Virus record (IMG/VR): IMGVR_UViG_3300028925_011785
Span: 1-39,566 of that record
Length of the DNA stretch: 39,566 nucleotides
Strand: one strand, 5' to 3'
Source: a virus
Shown: positions 16,048 to 23,575 of the stretch, piece after piece
Layout: every line of letters starts with the position of its first letter
Numbering within the stretch: position 1 is the first letter of the stretch
Translations under genes and position numbers: made by a program
The notes under the pieces: generated by a model
Database searches by the model: none
The model's input: the letters and a program-made list of their open reading frames with translations, nothing else
What the model was told of the DNA's origin: nothing

Positions 16048-16364
16048 AATCCCTTCAAATAGAGCCCCAGCCAGATGCACTTGCATGCGACATGGAGGAT
16101 CTGATCAATCTCGTTGCTGACCATCCCGCGCCCCTTGGCGCGGTCGATAGCGGCATGCGAAACCAGCTCCGCGAGCCCGAGCAGGGGCGAGAGCAGGACC
16201 GCGACGAAGAAGCCATGCACGGCGCCGTGCGCGCCCAGGCTGCGCCACCGCTCGCTTGCGCGCGTCGAGCGCTTCCCCGCCGACATGCCGGGCGGCTGGA
16301 GCAGGCTATCGGCGCAGGCATGGCCGAGGAGCAGCGCGCCGAAGAGGATGATCTCTTCGCTCAT
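16041..16364 (-). CDS. DUF3307-type small membrane protein
   Basis: A 107-residue protein with three or four hydrophobic segments: residues 5-20, 46-68 and 88-105. The pattern GFFVAVLLSPLLGLAELVSHAAIDRAKGRG followed by IDQILHVACKCIWL fits the DUF3307 family of phage and bacterial membrane proteins. The His/Asp residues HAxIDxAK and DQxLHxxxK are conserved in the family. Its role is unknown. The start is coupled to the upstream gene. Confidence 0.7.
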   Translation of the reverse strand: MSEEIILFGALLLGHACADSLLQPPGMSAGKRSTRASERWRSLGAHGAVHGFFVAVLLSPLLGLAELVSHAAIDRAKGRGMVSNEIDQILHVACKCIWLGLYLKGLC

Positions 16365-16570
16365 TGCTCGCCCTCGACATGCGGCTCGCCGCGGCTATGG
16401 ACGGACAGTGTCAGCGAATAGTTGACGCCGTCGGCGAAGAAGATCCACGCGGCGCGCGATCCGGGACGGATCCGATCAATCGGCTCCAGCCGGTCGATCA
16501 TCTCCAGAACCTTCTCCCCGATCTCGATCGAGGCTTCGAAGTCGTCCACGTCATCAGTATCCGCGCTCAT
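16361..16570 (-). CDS. Unrecognised 69-residue acidic protein
   Basis: Starts at ATG 16570, overlapping the upstream TGA, with two GGAGG-like sites close by. The N-terminus is Asp-rich (TDDVDDFEASIE) and the rest reads as a small beta-rich domain. No family recognised. Confidence 0.6.
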   Translation of the reverse strand: MSADTDDVDDFEASIEIGEKVLEMIDRLEPIDRIRPGSRAAWIFFADGVNYSLTLSVHSRGEPHVEGEQ

Positions 16571-16779
16571 CCCTCCGACTCCTCCAAAACGTAGCACTTC
16601 GCGCTTACGTCGTATCGGACGTGCGCTGGCTTCGTCGCGAGGAAGTCCGCGATATCGAGCGAGGCTTGCGGCACAGAGACGTCGAACTCGCGGATTATGT
16701 CCGCGCGTCGGATCTGACCGAATTGCCGCAACGTCGCCGCAATGAACTCTTGCCGCCTATCCTTGAACCATCGGCTCAT
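16567..16779 (-). CDS. Small winged-helix DNA-binding protein
   Basis: A 70-residue protein. Residues 10-50 read as the helix-turn-helix of DeoR/WYL-type regulators: FIAATLRQFGQIRRADIIREF, then DVSVPQASLDIADFL, in which the second helix would contact DNA; a short wing follows. No effector domain is attached, so it may be a minimal regulator or a partner of a larger protein. ATG 16779 has GGGAGTAGGGA upstream and overlaps the DUF3987 gene stop by four bases. Longer frames through it are shadows. Confidence 0.65.
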   Translation of the reverse strand: MSRWFKDRRQEFIAATLRQFGQIRRADIIREFDVSVPQASLDIADFLATKPAHVRYDVSAKCYVLEESEG

Positions 16780-18278
16780 TTCCCTACTCCCGCTATTCGC
16801 CAAGCCTCGCTGGCCCGCTCGCCGCCGATCACGGCGCCGCGCTCCAGCCTCGTCACATAACGCGCGCCTTCGAGGATCCGCATCATCTCGCGCACCTTCG
16901 CCGCGCTCCGGATATTGCGCGGCCCGCGCTGGCAGATATGGCGCAAACCGATATACGGCTCCGCCCACTTCTCGACCAGCCAAAGGCGCAGCTCGTTCGC
17001 CGCCTTCGTCGTCGGATCCATGCCTTCCGCATCGAGCAAGCGCAGCGCCTCGATCGCATAGAACTCCGCGAGCGTCGTCCCGGCCGCGAGATCCTCCGCC
17101 GTCAGCTTCTCGACACCATCCCGGCCGCGCTGGAACACGGCGAGGACGCAAGCGATCCGCGCCGCCTGCTCCGGCAGCTTGCCGCACACGCCGCGGATCG
17201 CGTCCCATTCCTGCCCCGGCCCTATCTTCGCCTCGACATAGTCGGCGAAGCTCCACCACATCGCTTGTGCGTCCTCCGTCATCTCGACGACGCGCGGTTG
17301 CAGCTCGCACGTCTCCGGATCCATCGGCAGCGGGCGCGACATGATCGAATAGACGCGCTGGTTATACTGATCGAGATCGGCTTCCGTCGTCGGCTGGAGC
17401 GCGCGATGGAAGCGCGTCCCCGCAAGGCTCTTCGGCGCGGAGACGAGGAGGCGGGACAGAAGCCCCTGCCCGCGCAGCTCGCCGTTGCCGAGCAGCTTCG
17501 CGGCAATCTCCGGCTGGATCATCATATGGAAGGACAGCCGCCGGCCGACGAGCAGCGTCAGCCCGTCGCCCGCGCGCACCCGCTTGATCGGCTTGCCGTC
17601 CCAAAACTCCGACAGCGCCGCCGCCGTCTTGAGCCGGTTATCGTCGTTCATGCCATAGCCGCCCAGCCAGACGCCGCCTTCGTCGGAAAACAGGCCCATT
17701 GACGGACGCGCCTCAATGAACAGCTTTTGCAGGCCCTCGATCGTCCCTTCCGTCGCGAGGATGATCGGGACCGGCGGCGCCTTCGGGGGCGATCCGAGCC
17801 CGCGCATCGCGTCGCCCGCGTCCTTTGACTTCTTCGCGCGCGTCATCGCGTCCTTATAGGCGGCTTCGTCTATGTCATATTGCGCCTTCTGATCCTTGTA
17901 TTGCCGCCACAGATCCAGCTCCGCCTCGCGGACGCCGGCAAGGGCGAAGCCGTCCGCGCTCGACTTCCGGTCGCCGGTCCCGGCAACCGTCGTCATGAAA
18001 AGGCACGTCGGCCGGATCTCGCTCGTCGGCAGTTTCACGTCCACGAAAGGCTGGACGCAAAGGCTCGCGGCCGACAGGACGCTTTGCGCGGCCAGCGCGT
18101 CGGGAACCTGGACCTTGTCCATGATCGCGCGCGCCGCCTTCGAGAGCGTCTCGCCGAGGGCGTCAAGAGGATAGGGAGCGGCGTCGCCAAGCTCGGGCGC
18201 GAGGGGGATAGGCTCTTCGGCCTTGAAATCCCCGCTCGGGTCGAACCTGTCTCCGAAGCCGCGGACGTCGCTTGTCAT
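16776..18278 (-). CDS. DUF3987-family helicase/primase-like protein
   Basis: A 500-residue protein. The opening (FPLDAL-like segment near 36-41, AARAIMDKVQVPDALAAQSVL at 48-68) and a degenerate Walker A loop AGTGDRKSS at 99-107 are typical of DUF3987 proteins found in phages and mobile elements, which are thought to act in replication as helicase- or primase-linked ATPases. Later segments LFSDEGG (Walker B-like) and RRLSFHMMIQPE also match. With the primase upstream it probably forms the replication initiation set. Start overlaps the previous stop (ATGA). Confidence 0.8.
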   Translation of the reverse strand: MTSDVRGFGDRFDPSGDFKAEEPIPLAPELGDAAPYPLDALGETLSKAARAIMDKVQVPDALAAQSVLSAASLCVQPFVDVKLPTSEIRPTCLFMTTVAGTGDRKSSADGFALAGVREAELDLWRQYKDQKAQYDIDEAAYKDAMTRAKKSKDAGDAMRGLGSPPKAPPVPIILATEGTIEGLQKLFIEARPSMGLFSDEGGVWLGGYGMNDDNRLKTAAALSEFWDGKPIKRVRAGDGLTLLVGRRLSFHMMIQPEIAAKLLGNGELRGQGLLSRLLVSAPKSLAGTRFHRALQPTTEADLDQYNQRVYSIMSRPLPMDPETCELQPRVVEMTEDAQAMWWSFADYVEAKIGPGQEWDAIRGVCGKLPEQAARIACVLAVFQRGRDGVEKLTAEDLAAGTTLAEFYAIEALRLLDAEGMDPTTKAANELRLWLVEKWAEPYIGLRHICQRGPRNIRSAAKVREMMRILEGARYVTRLERGAVIGGERASEAWRIAGVGK

Positions 18279-18571
18279 GGGGGAGCAATCTCCCCCGCGT
18301 TTAGTTGTCGGAAAGTGACGAGCGCCTTTTGTCCTGGCGAAAATCCATACTGTCGAGCAGGCGCAGCATAGCGCGGCAACAACCCCGCGAACGGCAACGC
18401 ATCATGTTCTGGCACCCCTTCGAGGAAGGGACGCCAGAACTCGTCCGCCGCCGCGTCGATCCGGTCCTCGCAATCCGCCAGCCACTCACGGACGAGCGGC
18501 ATAGTCCCGCTGTCGACGGCTTGCGACCATCGCCGGAAATCCATGCGCAGCTTAAGACGCGCCTTACTCAT
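18275..18571 (-). CDS. Unrecognised 98-residue protein
   Basis: ATG 18571 has GGAAG upstream and overlaps the preceding gene by 8 bases. The N-terminal half is helical and charged (LRMDFRRWSQAVDSG), and the C-terminal half has GLLPRYAAPARQYG. No family is recognised. Confidence 0.6.
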   Translation of the reverse strand: MSKARLKLRMDFRRWSQAVDSGTMPLVREWLADCEDRIDAAADEFWRPFLEGVPEHDALPFAGLLPRYAAPARQYGFSPGQKALVTFRQLNAGEIAPP

Positions 18572-18980
18572 TCGCCGGCTTCCACATGAACGACGGAGCA
18601 GCGTCGAGGAGCCACAGGTGACGCATGTTATGATCGTAGACGAGCTGATCGTCGGGCGGATAGATCTCCACGGCGCAGACCTCGCCGAAGCCCGCCTCGC
18701 TCTTGAGCTTTTGGAGATCGTCCCAAGTGATCCCGTCTTTGTTTTCGCCGGTCCGCGCGTCGATCTCCGCGCTATGCACCGTCAAACGGCGAGCGCCGTT
18801 CGTCTCAATCCATAGCATGACGATGAAGCGGCTCGACCGCCAAGCCTGCATTGGCATGGCATCGGAACGCAAATGCTCCGGAACAACGGACATAGGCGGA
18901 AGCGGAGCGGGGACCAGCCGATCCGGAAACCGTGTGTTGAGCTTGCGCGCTTGCCGCTGTTGATGCTTCGAGAACTTCAC
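18564..18980 (-). CDS. DUF7694-type phage protein
   Basis: A 138-residue protein with a basic N-terminal tail (residues 1-20), then WRSSRFIVMLW, RLTVHSAEID, DGITWDDLQKLKSEAG, an AVEIYPPDDQLV segment and MRHLWLLD near the end. That succession is common in phage proteins annotated DUF7694. Function unknown. It overlaps the upstream gene by four bases. Confidence 0.65.
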   Translation of the reverse strand: MKFSKHQQRQARKLNTRFPDRLVPAPLPPMSVVPEHLRSDAMPMQAWRSSRFIVMLWIETNGARRLTVHSAEIDARTGENKDGITWDDLQKLKSEAGFGEVCAVEIYPPDDQLVYDHNMRHLWLLDAAPSFMWKPANE

Positions 18981-19369
18981 TTCGCCCCGCCCTTCATTTC
19001 AAACTCCAACGCTTGCGCTTCCTCCGGCGTCGCCAGCTCGAAGCAAGCATGCTCGCCGCGCTCGTCGACAACGATCAGCTTATGGACATGGAACAGCCCG
19101 CCGAGCGTCCAGTTACAGCCGAGCTTGCCGTCGGTGCGCGGACCGCCCCACGGATCCGCCGCAGGCATGCCGCCCGCGTCGATCCACCGGCCGACGCAGC
19201 TAAACCCTATCTGCCCTTCGAGCTTCGCCTCCGGCACCCCATTGGCGGCGAGCAGCGCCATCGACTGGACCGTCCCGCAGGCCGGGCATTTGAAAGCGCC
19301 ATGCTCGCGGCCGGAGACGCCTTGCGCCGCCAGCTCCGCGCGGAACTCCTCGACCGAGATCTTCTTCAT
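18977..19369 (-). CDS. VVA0879-family protein with zinc-binding CxxC
   Basis: A 130-residue protein. AFKCPACGTVQS (26-37) gives one CxxC pair, IGFSCVGRW adds a cysteine, and GCNWTLGGLFHVHKLIVV and FELATPEEAQAL follow. This succession is the VVA0879 family, widespread in phages and without known function. I use ATG 19369 with AGGGGT upstream rather than the TTG two codons earlier. Confidence 0.75.
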   Translation of the reverse strand: MKKISVEEFRAELAAQGVSGREHGAFKCPACGTVQSMALLAANGVPEAKLEGQIGFSCVGRWIDAGGMPAADPWGGPRTDGKLGCNWTLGGLFHVHKLIVVDERGEHACFELATPEEAQALEFEMKGGAK

Positions 19370-19371
19370 GA

Positions 19372-19623
19372 TCAATACCCCTGGACGTCGCGGAAGGGCG
19401 GCGGGTTTGCTTCCAATTCCGCCTTGCGCTCACGATCCCGAACGCTGATCAAATGATCGACCCCGATCCCGACTTCGTCGAGCAAGACGCTCCGCTCGTC
19501 GGGAAAGGCGAGGGCGAGGAGCGCAGCGTCAACGCTTACCGTGAACACGCGACCGGCCGGATCCTCGATCCGAAAGCTCCAGTGCGAGATCTCGCCCATA
19601 TCCGTTGGCTGTTCGTCGCTCAT
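19372..19623 (-). CDS. Unrecognised 83-residue protein
   Basis: Its start overlaps the preceding stop by four bases. The sequence looks like a small beta-sheet domain (ISHWSFRIEDPAGRVFTVSV) followed by a helix and a charged tail. No family recognised. Confidence 0.6.
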   Translation of the reverse strand: MSDEQPTDMGEISHWSFRIEDPAGRVFTVSVDAALLALAFPDERSVLLDEVGIGVDHLISVRDRERKAELEANPPPFRDVQGY

Positions 19624-19832
19624 GACTTCGCCCCCGGAAGCGGCTCGACTTCGACCCCGCCTTCCTTCCGCTCAATGCGCTCGATCAGGTTCGCAAGCCG
19701 AGGATGGATCAGGTCAACGACATATTGCGCCTTGTCGGTCGCGAGCGCGATTTCATCGACGATCGACGCGCTGATATTAAGATCCAAAAAGCCGCCCTCC
19801 GGCGTCGTTATCGTCACGTTATAGGTCTTCAT
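19620..19832 (-). CDS. Unrecognised 70-residue protein
   Basis: A small alpha/beta protein that begins MKTYNVTITTPEGG and has a long helix (VVDLIHPRLANLIERIERK). Its start overlaps the primase stop by four bases, so it is translated with the primase. No family recognised. Confidence 0.6.
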   Translation of the reverse strand: MKTYNVTITTPEGGFLDLNISASIVDEIALATDKAQYVVDLIHPRLANLIERIERKEGGVEVEPLPGAKS

Positions 19833-20791
19833 GCTGCCCTCCGTATGCCGCGCTTCTGATCGTTCCAGTCTTCGAAAGCTGGATCTGGATAGACCGTCCT
19901 ACATTCGAGCCCGCGGTCCTGATAGTTGTTCCATGCAGCGCCCGCCGCCGCGCGCCCCGCCTTGTTGTTGTCGCCGCCGATCGTCACGCGGCGCACCGGC
20001 GCCGGGAAGCGGATCTGCGGCATCATCGACGTCCCGCATGCAACCCAAACCGGCTCCGTCGGCGTGTCCTCCGACACCGTCGCGCCGTCCTCCGGACCCT
20101 CGATCACGATCACATGATCCCCGCGCTGCGGCCCGAGGCGGATGGCGCCTCCGGCCGGACGCCCAAGCGACAGCTTGGCGTTGCGCATGTCGAGCGCCTT
20201 GCTCCGGCCGTCGGGCGACAGAAAGACACGCTGGATCCCGAGGAAGTTATCGTCCTCGTCGGTGACACAGCAGACGAGCGCCGGCCGGTCAGGACCGACC
20301 TCGCCCGTCTTGCGATCATACCAAGCCGGACACATGGCAAAGCGAAAGCGCTCCGGGAGGATCGAGATCATGCGGCTGCGCAAGTAGATCTGCGCGAGAG
20401 ATCCACCAAGATCCCGGCTATCGAGCCAGATCGCATGCGCTTCGGCGATCGCCGCCTCGCGGATCGCGCGGTCCTCTTCCTCCGCCTTAACGCGCGCCTC
20501 TTCCGAGATCCTGGGAAGATCCCCGCTCGCCAGATGCTCGCATGCCTGGACGAAGGTCATGCCGTCCTGATCCATCAGGAACCGGATCGCGTCGCCATTG
20601 GCTCCGCATCCGAAGCAATGATAGCCGCCGGTTGCCGGATAGACCGTGAAGGACGGCGTCCGCTCGCGGTGATAGGGGCAGAGGCCCTTGTAGAGCCGAC
20701 CGGCGCGCTTGAGCTTCGTATGGCGCGCGATGACGCCCACGATATCGACCGTGCGGAGAAGCTCTTCGGTGTTGATCCGGCCGCGCGTCAT
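19829..20791 (-). CDS. DNA primase, CHC2 zinc finger plus toprim
   Basis: A 320-residue protein. The zinc finger has C38, H41, C59 and C62 (LCPYHRERTPSF, then YHCFGCGANGDAI). The toprim domain has E231 in VIEGPEDG and D274 in GGDNNKAG. It makes RNA primers for replication. It is about half the length of bacterial DnaG and lacks the helicase-binding C-terminal domain, as expected for small phage primases. The ATG follows the methyltransferase-like stop by one base. Confidence 0.9.
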   Translation of the reverse strand: MTRGRINTEELLRTVDIVGVIARHTKLKRAGRLYKGLCPYHRERTPSFTVYPATGGYHCFGCGANGDAIRFLMDQDGMTFVQACEHLASGDLPRISEEARVKAEEEDRAIREAAIAEAHAIWLDSRDLGGSLAQIYLRSRMISILPERFRFAMCPAWYDRKTGEVGPDRPALVCCVTDEDDNFLGIQRVFLSPDGRSKALDMRNAKLSLGRPAGGAIRLGPQRGDHVIVIEGPEDGATVSEDTPTEPVWVACGTSMMPQIRFPAPVRRVTIGGDNNKAGRAAAGAAWNNYQDRGLECRTVYPDPAFEDWNDQKRGIRRAA

Positions 20792-20792
20792 G

Positions 20793-21482
20793 TCAGCCCC
20801 AAGCCTCCGCGAACGCGCGCGCTATGCCGGGATAGGTGGCGCTCCGCTCCAGCCACCGCTCCTCTCCGGGCGACAGCCGATTTTGGCCGGCGTCCGTCTG
20901 ATTGCTCCACCGCGGGACGGTGAAACCATACAGATCCGGTTGCCCCCCCCCTACCATTCTGGGCGTTGCGAAGCCCGAAGGGCGCAGTTTGCGAAGACGA
21001 TCGAGCCAAAGCCCGGTGCGCTTGCTGGCATCGTCTCCGAACATAAAGGGCTGGATCGTCTGGTCAGGCGGGCGAATTGCCTTGCTGACAAAAGACGGAG
21101 CCGGATTTTCTATCGCCTTTGGATAGGGCAGGGCGAGCAAGGCGCGGAAGTTGTCGAGCGCTTCGTCGCGCGCCGCGCGCCGCGCAGCTCCGACGAGCGT
21201 CCCCTCTTCGATCTTTTGATGATAACCGACTTCCGGATAGCGCACGAAATCCGGATCCGCGAAAGCCCACGCCGCCGAGATCGTCAAGAAGGTGCACATT
21301 GGATGGAAGATCCCCATATCCCAGCGCTCGCGCGCCACGTCCCATATGTCGCACTGAAAATGCTTGTCCGATCGAGAAGCGTCGCGAGGCGGCAGAAGGT
21401 CGCAAGTGTAGACGTCATGCCCCTTTGCCTCGAAAGCTGCTTGTGTAAGCGGACACGCGGAATATCCGATCAGGATCCGCAC
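20793..21482 (-). CDS. DNA cytosine methyltransferase-like protein
   Basis: A 229-residue protein of a phage family with an S-adenosylmethionine-binding-like start (LIGYSACPLTQAAFEAKGHD, then CDLLP), a HPMCTFLTISAAW segment at the position of the PC catalytic motif, and AIENPAP as motif VI-like. A QPFMFGDDASKRTGLWL block follows. Relatives usually have HPPC; here the second Pro is Met, so activity is uncertain. It could modify phage DNA against restriction. The start is GTG with a weak ribosome site. Confidence 0.6.
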   Translation of the reverse strand: MRILIGYSACPLTQAAFEAKGHDVYTCDLLPPRDASRSDKHFQCDIWDVARERWDMGIFHPMCTFLTISAAWAFADPDFVRYPEVGYHQKIEEGTLVGAARRAARDEALDNFRALLALPYPKAIENPAPSFVSKAIRPPDQTIQPFMFGDDASKRTGLWLDRLRKLRPSGFATPRMVGGGQPDLYGFTVPRWSNQTDAGQNRLSPGEERWLERSATYPGIARAFAEAWG

Positions 21483-21484
21483 GG

Positions 21485-21808
21485 TTACGCGACCGCTTCG
21501 CGCTCGACCGTGTCGCGCTCGACGACGAGCCGCTCACCGGGCTGGACGATCCCCATCTTCGCGAGACGCACCCGCGCGCCGGCCGGGAGCCGGCGCTCCG
21601 GCCAGTTATCAGGATCGGCGAGATAATCGATCAGCCCTTCATAGCGCGTCGTGTTGACGTCGCCGCCGCCGGCCAGCCGCTCGAAGAGCTTCGCGTCCTT
21701 GTGGACGCGCGCGCCCAGCGTCGCGAGGCTGACCTTTGCGTTGCCCGCGTCGTGATGCTCCTCCAGCCATTCGGCCGCGAGATAGGCGAGATTTTCGAGA
21801 AGGTTCAT
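21485..21808 (-). CDS. Putative small HTH-type protein, first gene of the minus unit
   Basis: From ATG 21808 the product has 107 residues. SLATLGARVHKDAKLFERLAGG and YLADPDNWPERRLP resemble a class of small sphingomonad/rhizobial phage proteins with a Cro-like DNA-binding look, but I cannot name the family. As first gene next to the duplicated operator it is the best candidate for the regulator that binds there. AGGGGAT lies about 13 bases ahead. Confidence 0.6.
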   Translation of the reverse strand: MNLLENLAYLAAEWLEEHHDAGNAKVSLATLGARVHKDAKLFERLAGGGDVNTTRYEGLIDYLADPDNWPERRLPAGARVRLAKMGIVQPGERLVVERDTVEREAVA

Positions 21809-21873
21809 TCGCAAGGCTCGATCCCCTGGGGATTGCTGTTGTCGATGCAATAAGCCGCGACCGGCCGCGCCGT

Positions 21874-21888
21874 CAATGGGCGCTCGCC
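21874..21888. promoter_or_regulatory. Operator-like element, copy 1
   Basis: CAATGGGCGCTCGCC is repeated exactly at 21947-21961. The element has dyad character (GGCG-CT-CGCC). It lies closer to the minus-strand start. Confidence 0.55.
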
Positions 21889-21942
21889 AATTTATTTGCG
21901 TTCCCCGCTTGTTCTATGCCGTAATTTTTTTGATCCCGCCCT

Positions 21943-21969
21943 ATTGCAATGGGCGCTCGCCCATGCAAT
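21943..21969. promoter_or_regulatory. Operator-like element, copy 2, in an extended palindrome
   Basis: ATTGCA-A-TGGGCG, then CT, then CGCCCATGCAAT forms a near-perfect dyad of 12-base arms with one extra A. The core 15 bases match copy 1. It lies 36 bases before the first plus-strand gene, where a bound protein would affect that promoter. Confidence 0.6.
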
Positions 21970-22004
21970 GAAGGGGAGGACCAAGCGGCAAACAGGAGGA
22001 TTTC

Positions 22005-22295
22005 ATGAGCTATTGGGACGTTGACCCGTCGGATCTCGATCCGGACACCGGGCGCCCCTATTCGAACTATTCGAGCCCCTCGCTCGATACCAGCTTCCAC
22101 GATCACGAAATGGACATGGAAGACGACGACGTCGAGCCGTGGCGCCGGGCGCGCGCTGCGATCTTCTCGATCGGCGAGCGCGTTACCTGGCCTAACGGCG
22201 TGATCGGCCCCGTCTGTGGCATCGATACGGAGGATGATACTCTGCTCGACGAGTGCGGCGGCTGGATCTCCGCCGATGAAGTGGAGAAGCTCTAA
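22005..22295 (+). CDS. Unrecognised 96-residue acidic protein, first gene of the plus unit
   Basis: Preceded by a strong GGAGGA. It is very acidic, with Asp-rich residues 6-14 and 34-43, followed by a small domain with FSIGERVTWPNGVIGPV and a closing ISADEVEKL. Acidic early phage proteins often mimic DNA or bind host enzymes; that is only a guess here. Confidence 0.65.
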   Translation: MSYWDVDPSDLDPDTGRPYSNYSSPSLDTSFHDHEMDMEDDDVEPWRRARAAIFSIGERVTWPNGVIGPVCGIDTEDDTLLDECGGWISADEVEKL

Positions 22296-22696
22296 TGACC
22301 GTCGGATCCTTCTCCGTTCGCGCCGTCACGGCCGACGGGCATCAGCTCGTCAACTGCGCCGCGATCTCGACCGGCCCCGCCGCTGCGCTGGCATGCGTCA
22401 AGCGCGGCATGGGAGGCTTCCCGGACGGGACGCGCTTCTTCGTTCGCGGCGGCGCGCCGCTCCGCCCGCATGACTATGCGGGCGAGCAGCTCACCGGCTT
22501 TTGGCTGGACGAGGCGGGATCCATCACGCCCGAGCAGATCGACGCGGTCCGTCAGTGGGGAACGATCGAGCGCTTCGACGAGGATCCGAAGGACGCCTTC
22601 GACGAGTATCGCGCGGGCAACCGGGCGGTCCTTTGGATCGTCGGCTTCTTCGCGGGTATGGCTGCATTTCAGGCGTTGCGTTGGTGGCTGTCATGA
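22295..22696 (+). CDS. Unrecognised 133-residue protein with C-terminal membrane segment
   Basis: Starts in a TAATG overlap. The soluble part (1-110) has a TRFFVRGG strand and a helical region. Residues about 112-131 (VLWIVGFFAGMAAFQALRWW) form one transmembrane helix at the very end, so it would be tail-anchored. No family recognised. Confidence 0.6.
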   Translation: MTVGSFSVRAVTADGHQLVNCAAISTGPAAALACVKRGMGGFPDGTRFFVRGGAPLRPHDYAGEQLTGFWLDEAGSITPEQIDAVRQWGTIERFDEDPKDAFDEYRAGNRAVLWIVGFFAGMAAFQALRWWLS

Positions 22697-22953
22697 GCTG
22701 CCCCGCAACCTTGCTCGAGAAGCTGATCGAGACGATGGACGCCGCCGACGAGGCGACGAACACGGATCGCAGCGTCGAGATCCAGCTCGATAAAGGCTGT
22801 TTGATCGTTACCGCCTACGATCTCGCTGGCGGCTGGGGCGTCGGCGAAGATCCGCGATCTGTTGAGCGGCGCATGTCGCTCGACATGGTCGATTGCAGCC
22901 TCCTTTTAGAAGTCGGCCGCGATCTCGTCGAGCAGGCGATCATGGCCCTATGA
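22693..22953 (+). CDS. Unrecognised 86-residue protein
   Basis: ATG 22693 overlaps the upstream stop (ATGA); the longer frame from 22501 is a shadow of that gene. A helix (PATLLEKLIETMDAADEAT) is followed by strands and a second helix. No family recognised. Confidence 0.6.
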   Translation: MSCPATLLEKLIETMDAADEATNTDRSVEIQLDKGCLIVTAYDLAGGWGVGEDPRSVERRMSLDMVDCSLLLEVGRDLVEQAIMAL

Positions 22954-23125
22954 CCATTCACCAATCCCAAAGGCCCCGCCGTCGTAAACCGCCCCTTTCC
23001 GGCGGCGCTACGGGCTGGAGGGTGTCGCGCGGATCAACGGCTTTGGTCCGCCGCCGCGTGACGGGCCGGACGAGTGTTTCCCCCTGTTGCCCTCGTCCGG
23101 CCTATCACATTCAGGAGCAATCAGC
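22954..23125. other. Interval with hairpin ahead of the Lar-like gene
   Basis: A 172-base stretch without a convincing gene. An Arg-rich 59-codon frame starts at 22950 but has poor coding character. A perfect 11-bp stem (23064-23074 with 23092-23102, 17-base loop) lies 23 bases before the Lar-like start. There is no T-run. It could be a weak terminator or leader structure and may have arrived with the Lar-like gene. Confidence 0.45.
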
Positions 23126-23575
23126 ATGACCAGTGAAGTAACGCAGGCGGCCTTGGAGCCGTGTCCGTTTTGTGGGCATCGAACTGTCGGTATGGCCCGC
23201 GCATGTGATGATGGGTGGTGGGCGGAATGCAATAAGTGCGGTGCCAGCCGTCTTCCAGAAAAGACAGAGCAGGAAGCCATCGCCGCATGGAACACCCGCC
23301 TCACCGCCCAGTCAGGTGAGGGCCGCAAGCTGTTTTGTGAAACGTGCGGTGATGACGTGCATGAGGTTCTTTGTCCGAAATGCGCGAAATGGTGGGAGGA
23401 TAATTCTCCCAGCGAGGGCCGCAGCGGGGCGTGGAAGGATACGCGGCTTCACGATATTGCCGACAAGATTATCGCTGCCGTGAACGCCGATGACGATTGT
23501 CGCGGACGCGGCAAGTTCGAGGTCATGCAGATACTCGCCGCCCTCAACGCCACCGACGATGCGGGAGGGGCGTGA
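23126..23575 (+). CDS. Lar-like restriction alleviation protein with extra zinc ribbon
   Basis: A 149-residue protein. Residues 9-54 form the Lar-type zinc ribbon (PCPFCGHRTVG, WWAECNKCGASRL, then EQEAIAAWNTR), known from the Rac prophage protein that eases type I restriction. A second Cys set follows (LFCETCGDDVHEVLCPKCAKWW, about 69-90), and then a helical tail. ATG 23126 has AGGAG upstream. The gene contains no GATC site in 450 bases and uses ATT and TGT freely, unlike its neighbours, which suggests recent transfer. Confidence 0.75.
   Translation: MTSEVTQAALEPCPFCGHRTVGMARACDDGWWAECNKCGASRLPEKTEQEAIAAWNTRLTAQSGEGRKLFCETCGDDVHEVLCPKCAKWWEDNSPSEGRSGAWKDTRLHDIADKIIAAVNADDDCRGRGKFEVMQILAALNATDDAGGA

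Larger units (their letters stand above)
21809..22004. promoter_or_regulatory. Divergent control region between the two transcription units
   Basis: These 196 bases separate the minus-strand unit (from 21808) and the plus-strand unit (from 22005). They hold two copies of a 15-base element 73 bases apart, an AT-rich core (21889-21931, including a T-run) and a strong GGAGGA before 22005. No promoter with good -35 and -10 boxes is evident on either strand. I see no gene here. Confidence 0.7.

Noticed and set aside
22950-23129. Arg-rich 59-codon frame after the 86-residue gene
   Set aside because: Starts in an ATGA overlap but has low-complexity Arg-rich composition and spans the hairpin; coding is not convincing.
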